A stretch of DNA of 64,000 nt. Source: Steinernema hermaphroditum (Eukaryota > Nematoda > Chromadorea > Rhabditida > Steinernematidae). Both the position numbers and the translations under genes were made by a program. The DNA lies in the NCBI GenBank assembly GCA_030435675.1, contig CM059622.1:10230001-10294000 (forward strand). The letters are read 5' to 3'. Under the pieces are notes generated by a model. It had not been told where the DNA came from and made no database searches. It saw nothing but the letters and a program-made list of their open reading frames with translations. Shown piece by piece: positions 21,209 through 34,400 of this stretch (position 1 is the stretch's first letter; the number at the start of each line of letters is the position of its first letter).

Positions 21209-24200
21209 GTGTGTATCAATTAAAACGGGAATTCATTTTTTGCACTTTGCTCTGTTCCCCAAAAACGCGAAGGGTGTGGTAGGCCAGCGATCACGTTTTA
21301 TATCCACGGGAAACGGTAGCGAGCAAGGAACAAAAACAAAAAATGGTGTAAAAAAGGTGGAAACAGAAGAAGAGGAACTGGACAGAACGATGGACCTCTC
21401 TTCCTCAGCACCCAGAATCGGGAGCTGGTGCTAAAACGGATTTTTTTTTTAATTTAAAAAACCAAGTAAAATTTATCGCACGAATATAATATCAATATAA
21501 ATATTCATATGAATATGTACTTTATGTTTAATCTGTTATGATTACGGTTGGCATTTGAGTCAAAAAGCATACTGAGACAAGCCCGAGTCGACTCGCTAGA
21601 TACGATGGGTTTTAGAATGAATGATTTGTTCATAAGTTAACCGCCCCGTCGCCTTTTAAGTTTAGAAATATATGAAGCCAATTTCACCGAAAACTAAAAC
21701 AGCTTCTGCGTTCCTACACATGGTGCCAGTGGAGAACAACACCCGACTCCCTCACACACCCTGAAGACAAACATTTGCTCTACCTCCTTCTGCGAACTAC
21801 GGTATTTTTATTCGCTGAAAACAAAGCCAAGTAATCGCCTTTTGATCTGCCGCTCGGATAGTGCACAGCCCCACGAAAACAGATGAATGTTCCCATGGTC
21901 TCTTCCGAGAATTCTTGTCCACCCTCCTCGGCTCCCAGTTCCAAAAGAGTCAAGGTCACCGGGAAGAGGAGACCAAAAGTCGCATACAAAAGGAATTCGA
22001 ACGCACTTTTCTGTTTTTGTTTATCGTAGAAGGGCGAAGGTACGGTAGATTGAACAGACGGCTTCAATGGGGCGCGTTTTGGGAGGACAACACCTGAACA
22101 AAGGACACTTCTGGGCGATCGGAGCGGACGTTTATGGCCACATTGGGCGAAAATACGAAATCGAAGGAAAACGGGCAAACAGCTTCGCGGCGCGGACGAC
22201 AAATAAACGCGGAAAGGGTTTCCTCAGAGGTGTGAATCCCGACGGCAAACAGAGTCTTTTCTGTTTTCTCTGAGCCCTCGACCAGGGAGGGAGAGGATTC
22301 TGGTGGAAATCAGTGAGATCAAGTGGAAGAAGTGCTGATCTTAGGACAAGTTTTAAGATAGAATAGCCGTCGGCCGCGTGTCTCCAAACGCTTTTATTCG
22401 AACCATATGGCAAACATCGTGTTTTCCCCTGTGGAAGAAGAAAAACAGAATAACAGAAAACCATTTAAATATAAATCTTTTAGTGGAAGAGTTGGCTTAA
22501 TAATTTTGGCCTTGAGAAGGTACTTGTCTGCGACCGGTCAGCTGAACTTTTGGATTTTGAGAGGTGGCAAGATCATCGAGAACGATTGATTATATGATGA
22601 GAAGGCAGCAAGATTTCTTGTGAAATGAAAAACTGAACAACTATAAAATGTTCAGAAATGGAGAATTCCCTTCGAGTGCTCAAAGAGAGGGAGACTTAAA
22701 TCGCGATACAGAAAGGTAACTATCCATATATCCAAAAAAGCAGTGGAGGGAACCAGCCATCCTCCGGCGGTTCCTCTTCACCACCGAAGCGAGATTCCCG
22801 TGTTTGTATGTAAATGGTGCTGCGCTAATCTGCCCCGATGGTCTTTCGCCGAATCGAATTGAATCGCTAATGACACGTCGCCGAATGTTTTCCTCTCTGC
22901 CATGTTTAATTCCTTTTTTCATTTCGTCGGTCCTGGGAGAATTCTGCAGAGATCGCCTCCTTCTCCGGCGCTCCCACTTGGGAATTCCTGAATGGACTCG
23001 ACTCCATCCGTTCACGGTGGACTCTGTGCAGAATTTGTGATGACCGTGGAATACGAAATGCGCATAGTGAGTGTTTTTGTAGACGTCTGCACATACAGTA
23101 TTCATATCGTGCTGACAAAGTACTGAATGCCAATCGTGTTTACTCCCACCCGGCGGTCTTTAGCCCTGGGGACCGCCGTGGGTGCTTTCCTCCCCGATCC
23201 TTCCCCTCGGGTCCAAATCGCATTAGGGCTGCACTCGGGCCCAAAGATCGCCGCGTCGATCGGAGCGATTATCCCCTGGATAACATCGGGTTGTTTTCCT
23301 CCCTCGCAGCCCTCGAGGAAGACTACGTGCCGAAAATAGGCTTCTTCTCGTGTTTACCGTGCCGGTGGAGAAGAAGAAGATAAGGACGATCGGCGGAGTG
23401 GTCGATGATTCCCCTTCTTCTCTCTTTTGGCGCTTTGATCTCCGCGGCGGCGATGACAGATGACGGCGCCGCGATATGGCCGCCGACGAGAGATCGGGCT
23501 CCGGGTAGCCTGGGCCAGAGGAGAATTCGAACGAAAACAGGGCGATGAAGGAGTTTGAGCTTTGATGGGATGAGGTGAGGCGATCGATGGGATATGGCCT
23601 GATCCGAAGACGAAAACATCCACGGGAAGAGGCCATGTGGACGACACGTGGATCTGTTTTGGCGGCGACAACAATCGCTTTGTTTGTCGCCTGCTCATGT
23701 CTGCACACGAATGAGTACAAAAACAATGAGGAATGAACATATCGTGCATGAATACTTAGTCCATCGAAAGTCGCTCTCCAAAGGTCACCATTACGATCTG
23801 CACGTCGAAGGTTCATCGAATTAGGAGCATACTTAAAAGAGTGAGGTGATCGATCAGTGTTCGGCAACATTTCAGATCGGTTCCACAAGGAGAAAACACG
23901 ACGGGGAAGGAGAAGGTGGAGGAATGCAAAACAAAGCGGACAGGAATTGTTTCCAAGACGATCGGACGACTCCTTCTTGTGACACAGGTAGGAACTCACT
24001 GATCGGCGACTCTCTTTTCGTCCTCGAAGTGTGACTGTGGCTGAAGACGAGTTTTGTATTTCTGAAAGTTGGAACTGATCACAGTCCAGCAACAGTTCGG
24101 AAGATCTAAAGAGAGTCAACAGGGAAGTCGGAAAGAGAAGAATGAATCACAATTGCGTAGATTTTATTTTTGATACAGACTCCATCGAAAAAGTCGTAAA

Positions 24201-27200
24201 CTGAGTCATGTTGGGAAAGACGGGCATATGCTTCGATCATGCCACCGTAGTCCGGAAGCACTCGGTTTGCTGATTTGCTTTTCTCTTTCCACAGCGAACA
24301 AAAACATGAGAAGAAGGGAAAAACAAGGAAAGCGGATGTAGAGAGAAGTAATTCGAGACGGTGAATCACTTTTTGTTTGCTGCTCGATGGCGATAATAAG
24401 ACAAAACAAGATATCGACTTTCGTTGTTTTGCCGTCCACGACTCCACCAGGTGCATTCAAGTCAGAAAGATGTAACTACAGAAGAAGGAGGTACCCTAAA
24501 CACAAAGTTATTTGATCCTTATGTGCTCATATGCATTCTTCTTAGAATCCCTAGAAGAGCGCGGGTGAACCATGGAGAGCATGAACATGGACGCAGAAGG
24601 AGGAAAGAACGTAATTTAGATATGAAGATAGCAATTTAGAGGTGAATCGCCTTCTTTGTGAGAATAGCATGCATACAAAACACCGTCATGTACAGATAAA
24701 TTGAGAGCTTTCCGGCTTCTGGAATCTCTGAGAGTTCGTTTCCTTTTTAGGAAATGTGCATAAGGGACCCTGGTCTGATCACTGAATTGTTTTTCCGTTG
24801 ACTTATCTGTGTAGAAAGATTATTCGATAAACAGTTCTGCAGCGCCGCCATTCTCACGTAGTCCGTTTTTATGGGTTTTGTTTTGCTTGATTCCGCTCCC
24901 GATCGATACTCCATCGAGCGGCCATCGCTTCCCCGACTGATTCCCGTGCAGTCCTGGCCGCTAGGCGGACTGTCCGCGACCAAAAAGTCCCCGAGTGCAA
25001 ACACAAAAGATGTTTTCGGCGAATCCCGCAATCAGCCTCCGTCAAAAACACTTCAGAACTCGTCTCTTCCGACATCTCGATCGGTGCACTTTTGCCCAAA
25101 TGTTTTCCACTTTCCCGACTTCCAAACTACAAACTCCACTCATCTTCTTGTCCCATCCAATTCGTTCTGACGTCCAAAGTGGTCGTCTGCCGCCCGGGGC
25201 GGAAAACGCAATAAAAAGACACACTAGTTCCTGTGTCTCCCGGGAGCAAAATTGCGAAAACATTTGCCGACTCCGTCGACAGCTGATGGAAGGTGATCGG
25301 CTGGCAGAGATTAGGACCCATCCAGAGCAATTGTGTCCACGATGACAAAGCAAAGGTCCCCGAGTGCGAATCAACATCGGAGCCGTTTATCAATTTGGAC
25401 CCCAAAGTGTTTCTGGCACATTAGTTCTGTTTTCGAAGCTCGAAATAAATCGAATCTCGTGGGGCGATGACGTAAAATCACACAAAAAGCGGAGTCATTT
25501 ATCGGAATTCCGCGGCGATCCTCTTCGAGATAAGAACAAGAAGAAGAGTGTGATACTGGAAAGAAAAAACATTCGACGGAAACTGTAATTAGCATGTGAG
25601 GGTCATTTGGGTTGGGGGTGATCGGTCCACCAGGAATGGGTTGAGTGAGCGATCGTTCTTGACCATCGCAGTGATCTCCTAGAAGGCCTCGTTACTGTGA
25701 ACATAAAAGCTTCGAGTGTAGTTTCATTCACAACTTCAAAAGAGAGTCGAGTCCCCTGTGACCGCAACATAACTCGTCTCTTTCAGAGCGTCATCCAATT
25801 CATCAGATATATTCCCCATCCGGCACTTCTTCTTCCTCTTTTCACAACTTGAGCTCAAAACTCAAAGACCACATGAAGAAAATTAAAAGTTGCACAATTA
25901 GAGAAACGTCTAAGCTCTTCCAGGAGTGTCCTCATAACTCGATTCTCCTCTCTATTTTGGTGTTCGACCTCCAGTGTTTATGGAATGTTCCGAAGACCAA
26001 CATTTTGGTGTGCACTTTCAGTCGTCTCCCTCCAAATGCCTCCAGACGAGAAGTGCACCCTTCCCTCAGCCCCCAGCATTCCACGGCACATTCCCATCGC
26101 ACTAGGCGATCAGAGAACGCAGTTGTAAGAAGAAGAATTTTTAGTTTCGTTGAAGACCCACGCAACAACACCTTCTTCTTCTTCCTATCCACGAATGCTC
26201 CTATCTGTGTTTTCTGCCCCGGACATGCCCACCAACAGCCCAATTGAAGGACACTAAGTGGCGATCGGTGCCTTTCCATTACACGGCCATTAAAGACGCT
26301 CTGACTCATGTTTTGGTTAGGAGTGCGCCTGCACCTAGGGAAGGAAGGTGTTTGGTGTTTCGATGCGTCACCGTCGCCCCCTTCGCCTTCTTCGCATTTT
26401 TCGTCATCTCCCCGCGCGATCTCCGTCGTGTTTCCGGTGCCCCAAACGGTCGCTTCGGCAATAAACGCAGACGTCTCCATCTGTTTTCGATTTGCGCCAC
26501 AACGGCGCCAAAATTGGGCCCTTTGTCCCGCCAAAACACTTTGGACTTCGGAGCCGACCGTCGGTCTTCCAAACAAACGGCGACTAATCGAGTCGCAGCC
26601 AAACAATCTAGAAAATACAACTACCGTAGCCGGAAGAAATGTGTTCGAGGTTGTGAGAACAGATGTCGGCGAAGATGACGCAAACGGGTCGGCGGAGAGC
26701 TGTTCTTGATCTGCACGGGTTCCCGGAATCTGCAGAGATCGCGGCGAGGGGGAAGTGATGTGCAGACGGTGATTGAAGGTGGCGACACGGGTGAAGAAGA
26801 CCCGCTTCTTCGAGAGTCTCTAGTCTCTGAACAAAGAGACGACAGTCAAGGAACAAAACGCTATCAGTGATGCAGGAGTCCACCCAAAGGACACTTCTTT
26901 GTTTACTTCCGAAGGACACGGCGCCGCTATAAATAATTAACTTTCGACCCAAAAAACAAAACACACTTTTCCGTTCCGTGTTTAGCGATCGGAGACCAGT
27001 AGACTCAGATTTTGAGTGGGAAACGGCGATTAGAAGCTAATTACGCCATTGAGACACATAATGAAGCGAGAAGAGTGTTCCCGCGGGCCTCATTCCACGG
27101 GAAACAAAGAAACGTCTCTTGTTTCCTGTTGCAATTAGAGGTGTACTCTGACTTCCGCGTCTTTTCGCAGAAACGTTTCTAACGAGCTTCAAGCTGCGGA

Positions 27201-29110
27201 GGAAGAAGTTGCCTCAGCTGACATTGTGGATGTAAACATCTGGTGTGTATAGCGTCTCCTTGTCCTCCTGAAGGACATCCTGGCTCTGTTTATCTTCTTC
27301 TTTTGTGATCGACGAAAGGCCGACGAAAAAGACGACAACAACACATTTCGTCATTCGCTCGAAATCGGCGACATTTATGCCGAAGAGACACAGCGCTATT
27401 TTTAGGCCGATTGAAGACGAGGAATATTCGAGAGCGTTCGGAACCTAGTCATTGATGATTCGAGAAATTCGCTGCAAAGGTGGCTCAATGAAGAACTACT
27501 AACTTTCCAAATTGCACAATTTGGAGTCCAAACGAACGGCTTAGTTCCTCGTTGGAGACAAAAACAGAGCCACACGGCCGTTTCGGATTAAATTAAGAAA
27601 TCGATGAGTTTTGTTTGTAAGAATTTGGCCCAGAGACGTGGAAAAACAAGGCTACATCACAGTTTTCTTTCTTTACTCAATGTCCCAAAAAAAAACAAAA
27701 CGCACGGATTGCGAAATATCTCGCGGATTAGGTAGAGCGCACTTCACAGCGCTGTGTACTTTAATCCGTCACAAAATTTTGGAAAACAGGTTGACTCTCG
27801 TGAGAGTCACACTTCTCTGCCACAGTCACATACGGGCAAAGAGGTCTTTGACCTTCCTACAAGTCGATTCTTCAAATAAAATAAGCAAATAAATTAAAGA
27901 GATCAAGTGTAGATTGCATCAGAACGATCAATGAAGAGAGTAGTAGCTGCATTTATATGTGTCCACTGGTGTCCTTTAGATAAGAATTGTGTTTGTAGAA
28001 CCTGTTTACAACCGCAATTCTCCGTCACACTCTTCCAAAACACCCGAGGACTCCATGCGCTTCCAAAAATAACTCGCAATCAGGTGCTCTCAGGTCATCG
28101 GTGTAAATAGGAAAGGCTTCCGAAGCTCCAAATGGATCTCCCAATCCCGGGATTTCCCCTATTTTTGGATATCATCTGAAAACAATGATGGTCCCAGCAC
28201 TTTCTAATGTGTGCAGTTTTGAGCCTAAACACAAAATGTGCACTTCCTGGTTCGTCCGAAAACAACTCCTTATCTCCTCGTCTTCCCCAAAGTCCGCCAG
28301 AGACCAAGGTCTCCTCGTGCAGTTCCGCTTCCACTGCGTGAGATGTGCTTCTTCTTCTTATCGCCCGTCGCAACAAATAAGTCACAACAGGCTCCGCTGA
28401 TGTCATCAGCCGAATCTAGGCGCGCGCGACTGAGTCATCCCTTTGTGGCGCATCCCTGGGCAGCTTTCCCGTTCCCACGCGTCGCTTTCATTGTGGCGAA
28501 GTGTGTCAAACGAAGAGTCGTCTTTCGAGCCTGTAAACAGTGTCTTCTTCTGATGCGGCTGGACGACTCACGTGACCCTCCAGGACAAGAAGGAGACGCC
28601 GCGGCGTCCTTCGACCCCCTAAGAATCGGACGAAAACACGAAAAAACCACGCACTCTGCACTTCTGCTGTTACTGTAGAATTGATCGAGACGTCAAAATG
28701 TGATCGCTTCCTCCCCCACCGTCAGCTGCTGCAGAGTGGAGAGGCGATCTCCCGTCTTCAACCTTCGATCCGCCCGTAAACAAACAGGTCTCGAGGGCTT
28801 ATAAATCACTTTATTAAATACATCGTTATTACAAGGACTTTACAAGGAGACGCTCTCGTCTTAATGCACGCAGTTTCGTATCTTACAACGCTTCTCGGAC
28901 AAATACATGGAGGGGCAAGAGAAAACGAGGGGAGGAAGTGAACCGAGCAAAACCGAGAATAGAAACAACAAGAATAACCGTATTCGTCACCGTAACAGGG
29001 GCGGGAGGACTAAGGCCTAGAGGGTAGAAGAGTTACCGGTTGTACTTGCTCTGAGCTCACCCGAGGAGTCTAGAGGAATCTACACTATGTACAGGGCCGC
29101 GGGGATCTCC

Positions 29111-31426
29111 TCAGAAGGAGATCCTGGAGATGCCGTCGGAGCGGCCGATCGTGAGCTGGTCGTCGAGGGGCAGGATGAGGCTCTCCTCGGAGAAGACGGA
29201 GTCAAGGAGGTCCGAGGGCTCGTGGTCCTCGACGTCGGCGATGATGATGCGCTGCATGCGGCGCGGCGTCGTCCTCTGGAAGACGGGCTTCGGCGCCTCC
29301 AAGGGGGGAGAGGCGTCGGAGCCGGATTCGCCCGTAATCGGGGTCGTCGAGGTGGGGGTGATCAGCGTTTCCGAGTGGAATCGGCCAATCTTTGTGGAGC
29401 GAACGGCTCCGGAGTGCTCCGAAGAAGAGGAGTTGGAGCAGGTGGAGGGGGTGTTGGAGGCGGTACGAGGCCGGACGAGGGTGCTGAGGGCCAGGGGCGT
29501 CGAAGGCGCCGAGGAGGACTGACACGGCGAGATGGAGACGCGACGCATGCGCCTCGAGAGGAGCTGCAGCTGATCGACGACGGAGCCGACCAGCATCTCA
29601 TCGGCAGAGGACTCGTCGTCGTCGCTCATCAAGGGGAACGGACGGAATCTGGAACCAGAACGAGTTAGGGCTGCACTTCGGGACGAGGGCTTACGGTAGC
29701 TGGACGGCGACCTGCGAGAGCTCCTCACGAATGTAGCTGACGTTGTCCTCGATGTTGAATGTGTCGAGGATGATGCCGGAGGCCATCATCTTGACGACGG
29801 CGAGGTCGTAGCGGGTGGCCAGAAGAAGGGCTTGCTGCACGTACTGGAGTCCGCCGCCTTTGGAGCTTTCCTGCAATCAAGGACGTCTTAGAAGGGGCGA
29901 TAAGCCGGCACAGATTGTGCTTATCAGCTGAGTCGCGTGCACTCCTAACAAAGGGAACAAAGGAGTCCACGGTCCCCCAGGAAGAACTTCCTTAATTGTC
30001 GGCGGCTGGAAGTGGAAGAGGCAGCGTGACCAGTCAAAGTCTACCGATCGCGGGGGTGCGCAACCAACGGCGATGGCGTAGTGAGAGCAAAAACCGCCCG
30101 GAGGCGCAGAAGGAGAAGGTTGTGCATCGGGAGCCTTTGCGCAAGTTCTTCAAAAATATAGGACTGTAAGGTCAGGCGCCGTTGGGGAAAACGTGTTTCG
30201 TCTGACGAGGAACTCCGTTCGGAGCACAAAAAGGACCCTCAGGAAGCGCGATCGACTTGTAACTAGGCGGCAGTCCCTAAACTCGGCGCCACATGTCGGA
30301 TTACTACGCGGACAAGGGCCTACGCAATCTGTGATGTTTCGTGCCCTCTCTCGTCTCACCTCCGGCCGATTCCCCTCTGGCCACCGCGGCCCAATTCAAT
30401 TTAACATCAAATTTGTTGCGTCTTTTGAAAGCGCCGCGAAAGTGCAATCCTGAAGAAACTCACCACGAGCATGTTGTTGCAGATGAAGCGCTCGATCTCG
30501 CGCTTCAGCGGAGGGATATGGTAGTCGATGACACCCTCCAGCGCCCTCACGAGCTCCTCGATGTAGTCCATCTTGGGCATCATCAGCTTCTTGAAGTAGC
30601 TGTGCGCCAGGATGTTCTGGATGGTCTTCGGGTTCAGCTTTCCACTGTAGGAGGTCTCGTTGAAGCGCTTGGTGATCTCCTCGCAGGCGGAGAGGAAGAC
30701 CTTGCGGTGGATGGCGAAGGCGTCCAGCTCCGGGTCGAGGAACTCGACCTCGGGCACCTGGAAGCTCTTGTCGACGAGTTCGGCGACCAGCTCCTCGCAC
30801 ATCAGCTCCAGAGTGCCGCTGGGGGTGTTCAGCGAGGGCAGGTAGTCGAGGGGCTGGAAGTTGGCGGTGGCGAACTTGAGGTCAGCGGTGATGTAGACGG
30901 TGTTGCCGACGTTCTGGCGGATGAAGTTGGAGAAGTTCTGGCCATCGACCTCGGTGTGGCGCACGGGCCAGCCGCTGCCCTTCGTCCACTCCTCGGCGCC
31001 GATACGCATGTTGGAGAAGACGGGGCGATCGTCGGAGTCGGCGACGGCGATGGAGACGCCGTTGAGCGAGACGTCAGTGCCCGGGCCGTCTTTGAAGTAG
31101 AGGCTGACGTTCACCTGGGTTCCGTCGCCGTCGTAGCCCCCCGAGTCGTCGAGGGCGTAGTCGTCGTGGAGGCGCAGAGTCCACGTGAAGACGACTCCGT
31201 TGCAGCTCGTGCAGAATGGCTGCGAGATGTTCAGGATGATCGTGTCGCCCGTCTCCGCATTGATCACCCTACAAGAGCTACCGTAACCGGGCGTCAACGG
31301 CGAACCATCGTACCTTTGGGAGACCCGGACGGGCCATCTGTAGCGGAAGACAACTTCGTCGCACTGGAGGAGTCTGCGGTTCATGGTGGGGGTGGAGGCC
31401 TGGCTGCTGGTTCCTGGCGAGTCCAT
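29111..31426 (-). CDS. MATH-like plus BTB-like domain protein, paralogue B (long C-terminal tail)
   Basis: The model has exons 31426-31314, 31268-30464, 29870-29695 and 29648-29111 and gives 543 residues; the introns are 45, 593 and 46 bases. V-F-R-Y-R-W-P-V-R-V near residue 27 opens a beta-rich region to about 170, with W-T-L-R-L-H and later G-W-P-V-R strands, as in MATH/TRAF domains. The segment from about 195 to 306 has A-I-H-R-K-V-F-L-S-A-C and then L-K-R-E-I-E-R-F-I-C, the order expected in a BTB fold; a helical block follows. The last 180 residues are Ser/Thr/Pro-rich and probably disordered. The first in-frame ATG after a CTTGCAG acceptor (31461) was taken as the start. Such proteins often bridge CUL3 and substrates, but neither the partner nor the function can be read from this sequence. 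Paralogue A lies 15 kb away on the same strand. Confidence 0.75.
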
Positions 31427-34400
31427 GGAAGTGAAAATAGTGTGAATAGCTCTGCAAGAGGGGACTGTTAGGCCATGATCGGTCGGGTCGGAGCCCCGAG
31501 GGCTGCACGGCGGAGACAGCACGACGAGCTCGTTATCGGGCGCTGATAAGCCGAGCAAGATGGGAGGCCGAGGCGACGGAACCGGCGGTTCAAAGTAGAG
31601 AAAACGAGCGCGAGACAGTTCGGCTGGTAAACAGCACGCAGCTTAGAGGCGCTGCATAAGGCGAAACTACAGTGGAAAAGCAAATACGAAGAAGGCACAC
31701 GCTACGGTGGCGGCGATCGATCGATCGATCGGGGATCAGCGAGAGGATCCGACCGCCTAAGGAGCTCGCCGCCGAGCGTATCATACGCACACAATAACAA
31801 ATCGGAATCATCTTCGCTTCGAAGTCGGCGAGGCGCCGCCCCCTCGAGGCGCCTCCCCCTCCCGCCTCGGAGCCCTCGACGGGCGCCGTCGCCGCCCGAA
31901 GACACACAGAAGACGGCGATTTCGCCGAACTCCGCTTATGCAAATGAGGGAACGACGCGTCGAAGCACAAAAGTCAAACCGTCACAGGGATCGGCCTCTG
32001 CAGCAACAAAACAGCACTGGAGCTACGCCCTGTTTTCCCCTAAAGCCGCTGATCACTGCAGGCGAACTGAAGTGAATCACCCTAGAAAGGGAGATGAGGT
32101 GTCCTCAACTCAGCCATGTCCGACGGCCGTGACTACGGTGGTGGCGGATGGGTACTTTGGACGCCGACGGGGTCGCCAGAAAGACATCAATCAGCGATGG
32201 GTTGGGCAAAAAAAGTGGCAAAAAAACAGCTGCTTTCCCCTCGCTTCTTCTGGGAACAAGCGACAGCCGGTGATGCCGGGATTGATGGGCCGATGGCTCA
32301 AGGATCGGCTTCTGGATCAAACTACTTCGATGTGGTCCGAGAACAGATCGTAACCGGTCAATGTCGCCCTCTTTTGGGGACTCAGGAAACGCCAGAAGGT
32401 CCCTCCTTCGGAAACGTTTCGCAATGTGTCACGTAGAGCGAAACGCTGATAGGACGCCCAGTCAGGAAACACCTTCGGATGCTACAGGAAACGAGCACCG
32501 TCCATGTGACGCCAGAAATGTGAAACAAAAAAATGTTTCAATGAAGACGAAAACAAAAACAGGATATGCGGGAGCGCTTCCGCATTTTCCACTCCGCTTC
32601 ATTTAACGACGGAATTAGCGAAAGGGAGCAGTACCCAACCGGAATTCCTCCAGAGGAATGCCGAATTGGGCTAACTGCGTGCGGAGTCCGAAGTCACGTG
32701 GCTCCGGGTACGCCGCACCCGCGGAGCGCGAAGAATGTCCAGCGAGGTGTCTCCAGCGCCAGTGACCAATGACCACGTAGGAGACCATCGATCAGGGCTG
32801 CGGCCCTCCCTCGCGACCCCTGCGGCGATCGCCGCTGCGAGAGTCGAGGAGAATGGCGCGAGTGGCGGCGGTGGCGACTTTAAAAGCGTCACGTCACCGC
32901 GGAAAGCATCAGAAATCAATATCCCTCCATGCTTCTGCCGCCGCCGCGATGTCCGGCGAAGTAGCCGTCGTCGATGCCGTCGAGTCCGCGGGAACACACA
33001 CAGCGTGCAGGCATAAACAAAGAAGAAAAACGCGAGAACACAAACATTCTCCCTTCGGGAGTTCCAATTGGAGGCGTCGACGACCGACCGGAGCCCGCCA
33101 AGAGTGGCGCGCGCACGCTCGGTTCGGAGGGCAAACCGGCTAAGGGGCAACGGTTCCGTCGACATCGCAGATCACCGCCGCAGTTTCGTCATCTTCCCGC
33201 CGCGGCGGTGACTGTTTTTGGGGTGGAAGAGTCGTCGGCGACAGATTAACCCTAAATTTTTAAAGAACCCTCGCCGTGGCCGCGATAATCGTATGTAAAA
33301 CTTCCTTTCGTGGTGCACAACTGACGCAACACCGCAGAAATCAAAAGAAGACGATCTCCGATCTTTGGATCTCCCGAGGGCGAATGAGAGCTCTTGACTC
33401 GATTGGCCCCCTTTAAGAGAGGAGCCGACCACGGCTCTATTTATGTTTTCCACGTCGCACCTCCCACTCCGATCCGAGTGAGTCATCTAGAGGTCCTCGG
33501 GATTCTGACGCCGAGGCCACGTAAGAGCGAAACTCCAGAGATCCACTACGGCAACGAAAATCGCCGCGAGATTAGCATAAATGCGGCGTTCAGCGCCACA
33601 CACAAACAACGAAATGAGTCAAGGGGGACCACACAGTGGCCAGGAGGACCTCCCGAGGGCCGGCCACTGGAGGAGGCTAACTGCAACAACAACAAACAGA
33701 GGGACCGGTCAGAGGCGTTCTCCGGCCGCGATTCCAATTGGCCCCACACGCGCCTAGGCAAATAGTGACTCGTGCTCGCTTGAACCCACTTACTATTCCC
33801 GTTATTAAACCGTCGGCCCGACTCGCAATCGCCGCGATTAGAGCGTTCTGATCGACTAAAAATAGGCACAAAGACGGTGCGAGGATGTTGACTTTGCACT
33901 GCCCCAGGCTAAATTTAGATTTTCCAGCTGATAACACGTGTGGGACCGCTGCAGGACGTGTCGCCAACCCAGGTACAAATCCTCCCCGGCCTCTTTTCGG
34001 AGCGCCGAGCCGCTGGAGAGCAGGTGAAACAACGCCCACACAAGCGAACTTGCAGCCAATTAAGGGTGCCGGCTGCGTCCCGACCCGATCCGGACGGATC
34101 CGTGGGTGATCCCCGCGATCTTCGCTCTCGGCGACCTTTCACTAATCCGAACGGCGCCTCGGGCGATCAGAACAGCCCTAAACAAGGTGTCTTCTCGCAT
34201 CCGGCTATATATAGAGCGTCGACGCTGCTTCGTGGTGTTGGGTTTCAAAACGCCGCCGCGGCTCCAATTTCGGAATCGTAGTCGCCTCTGCGCGATCCGA
34301 TTTCTCTGAGACGGCACGCTTTCTGCTGTCCCAGGCGTCTGTCCACGGCAAGAATATCATGCGTTCTCGCAGAAGGTTCTGCTGTCTAGGAGACAGGTAG

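Larger units (their letters stand above)
13988..29110. other. 15-kb gene-poor interval between the two MATH/BTB-like paralogues
   Basis: I find no ORF here with a recognisable domain and no exon chain with matching splice phases. Frames longer than 100 codons at 23223-24119 and 25932-26606 (both minus) show no family features. The interval is upstream of paralogue A and downstream of paralogue B. It may hold 5' non-coding exons, enhancers or non-coding RNA genes that cannot be recognised by eye. Simple sequence is limited to a short TTTAG run near 20740. Coding density is strikingly lower than in 1-10609 or 37211-54157. Confidence 0.5.

Noticed and set aside
25932..26606. 224-codon minus-strand frame
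   Set aside because: No domain, no splice partners, and a complementary plus-strand frame of similar quality; probably chance.
30341..31471. 376-codon plus-strand open frame, the second longest in the window
   Set aside because: It is antisense to the long second exon of the MATH/BTB-like paralogue B; the minus strand has the coherent domains and splice sites.
31720..31733. GATC tandem run
   Set aside because: A few units of a self-complementary tetranucleotide; no sign of a mobile element or functional array.
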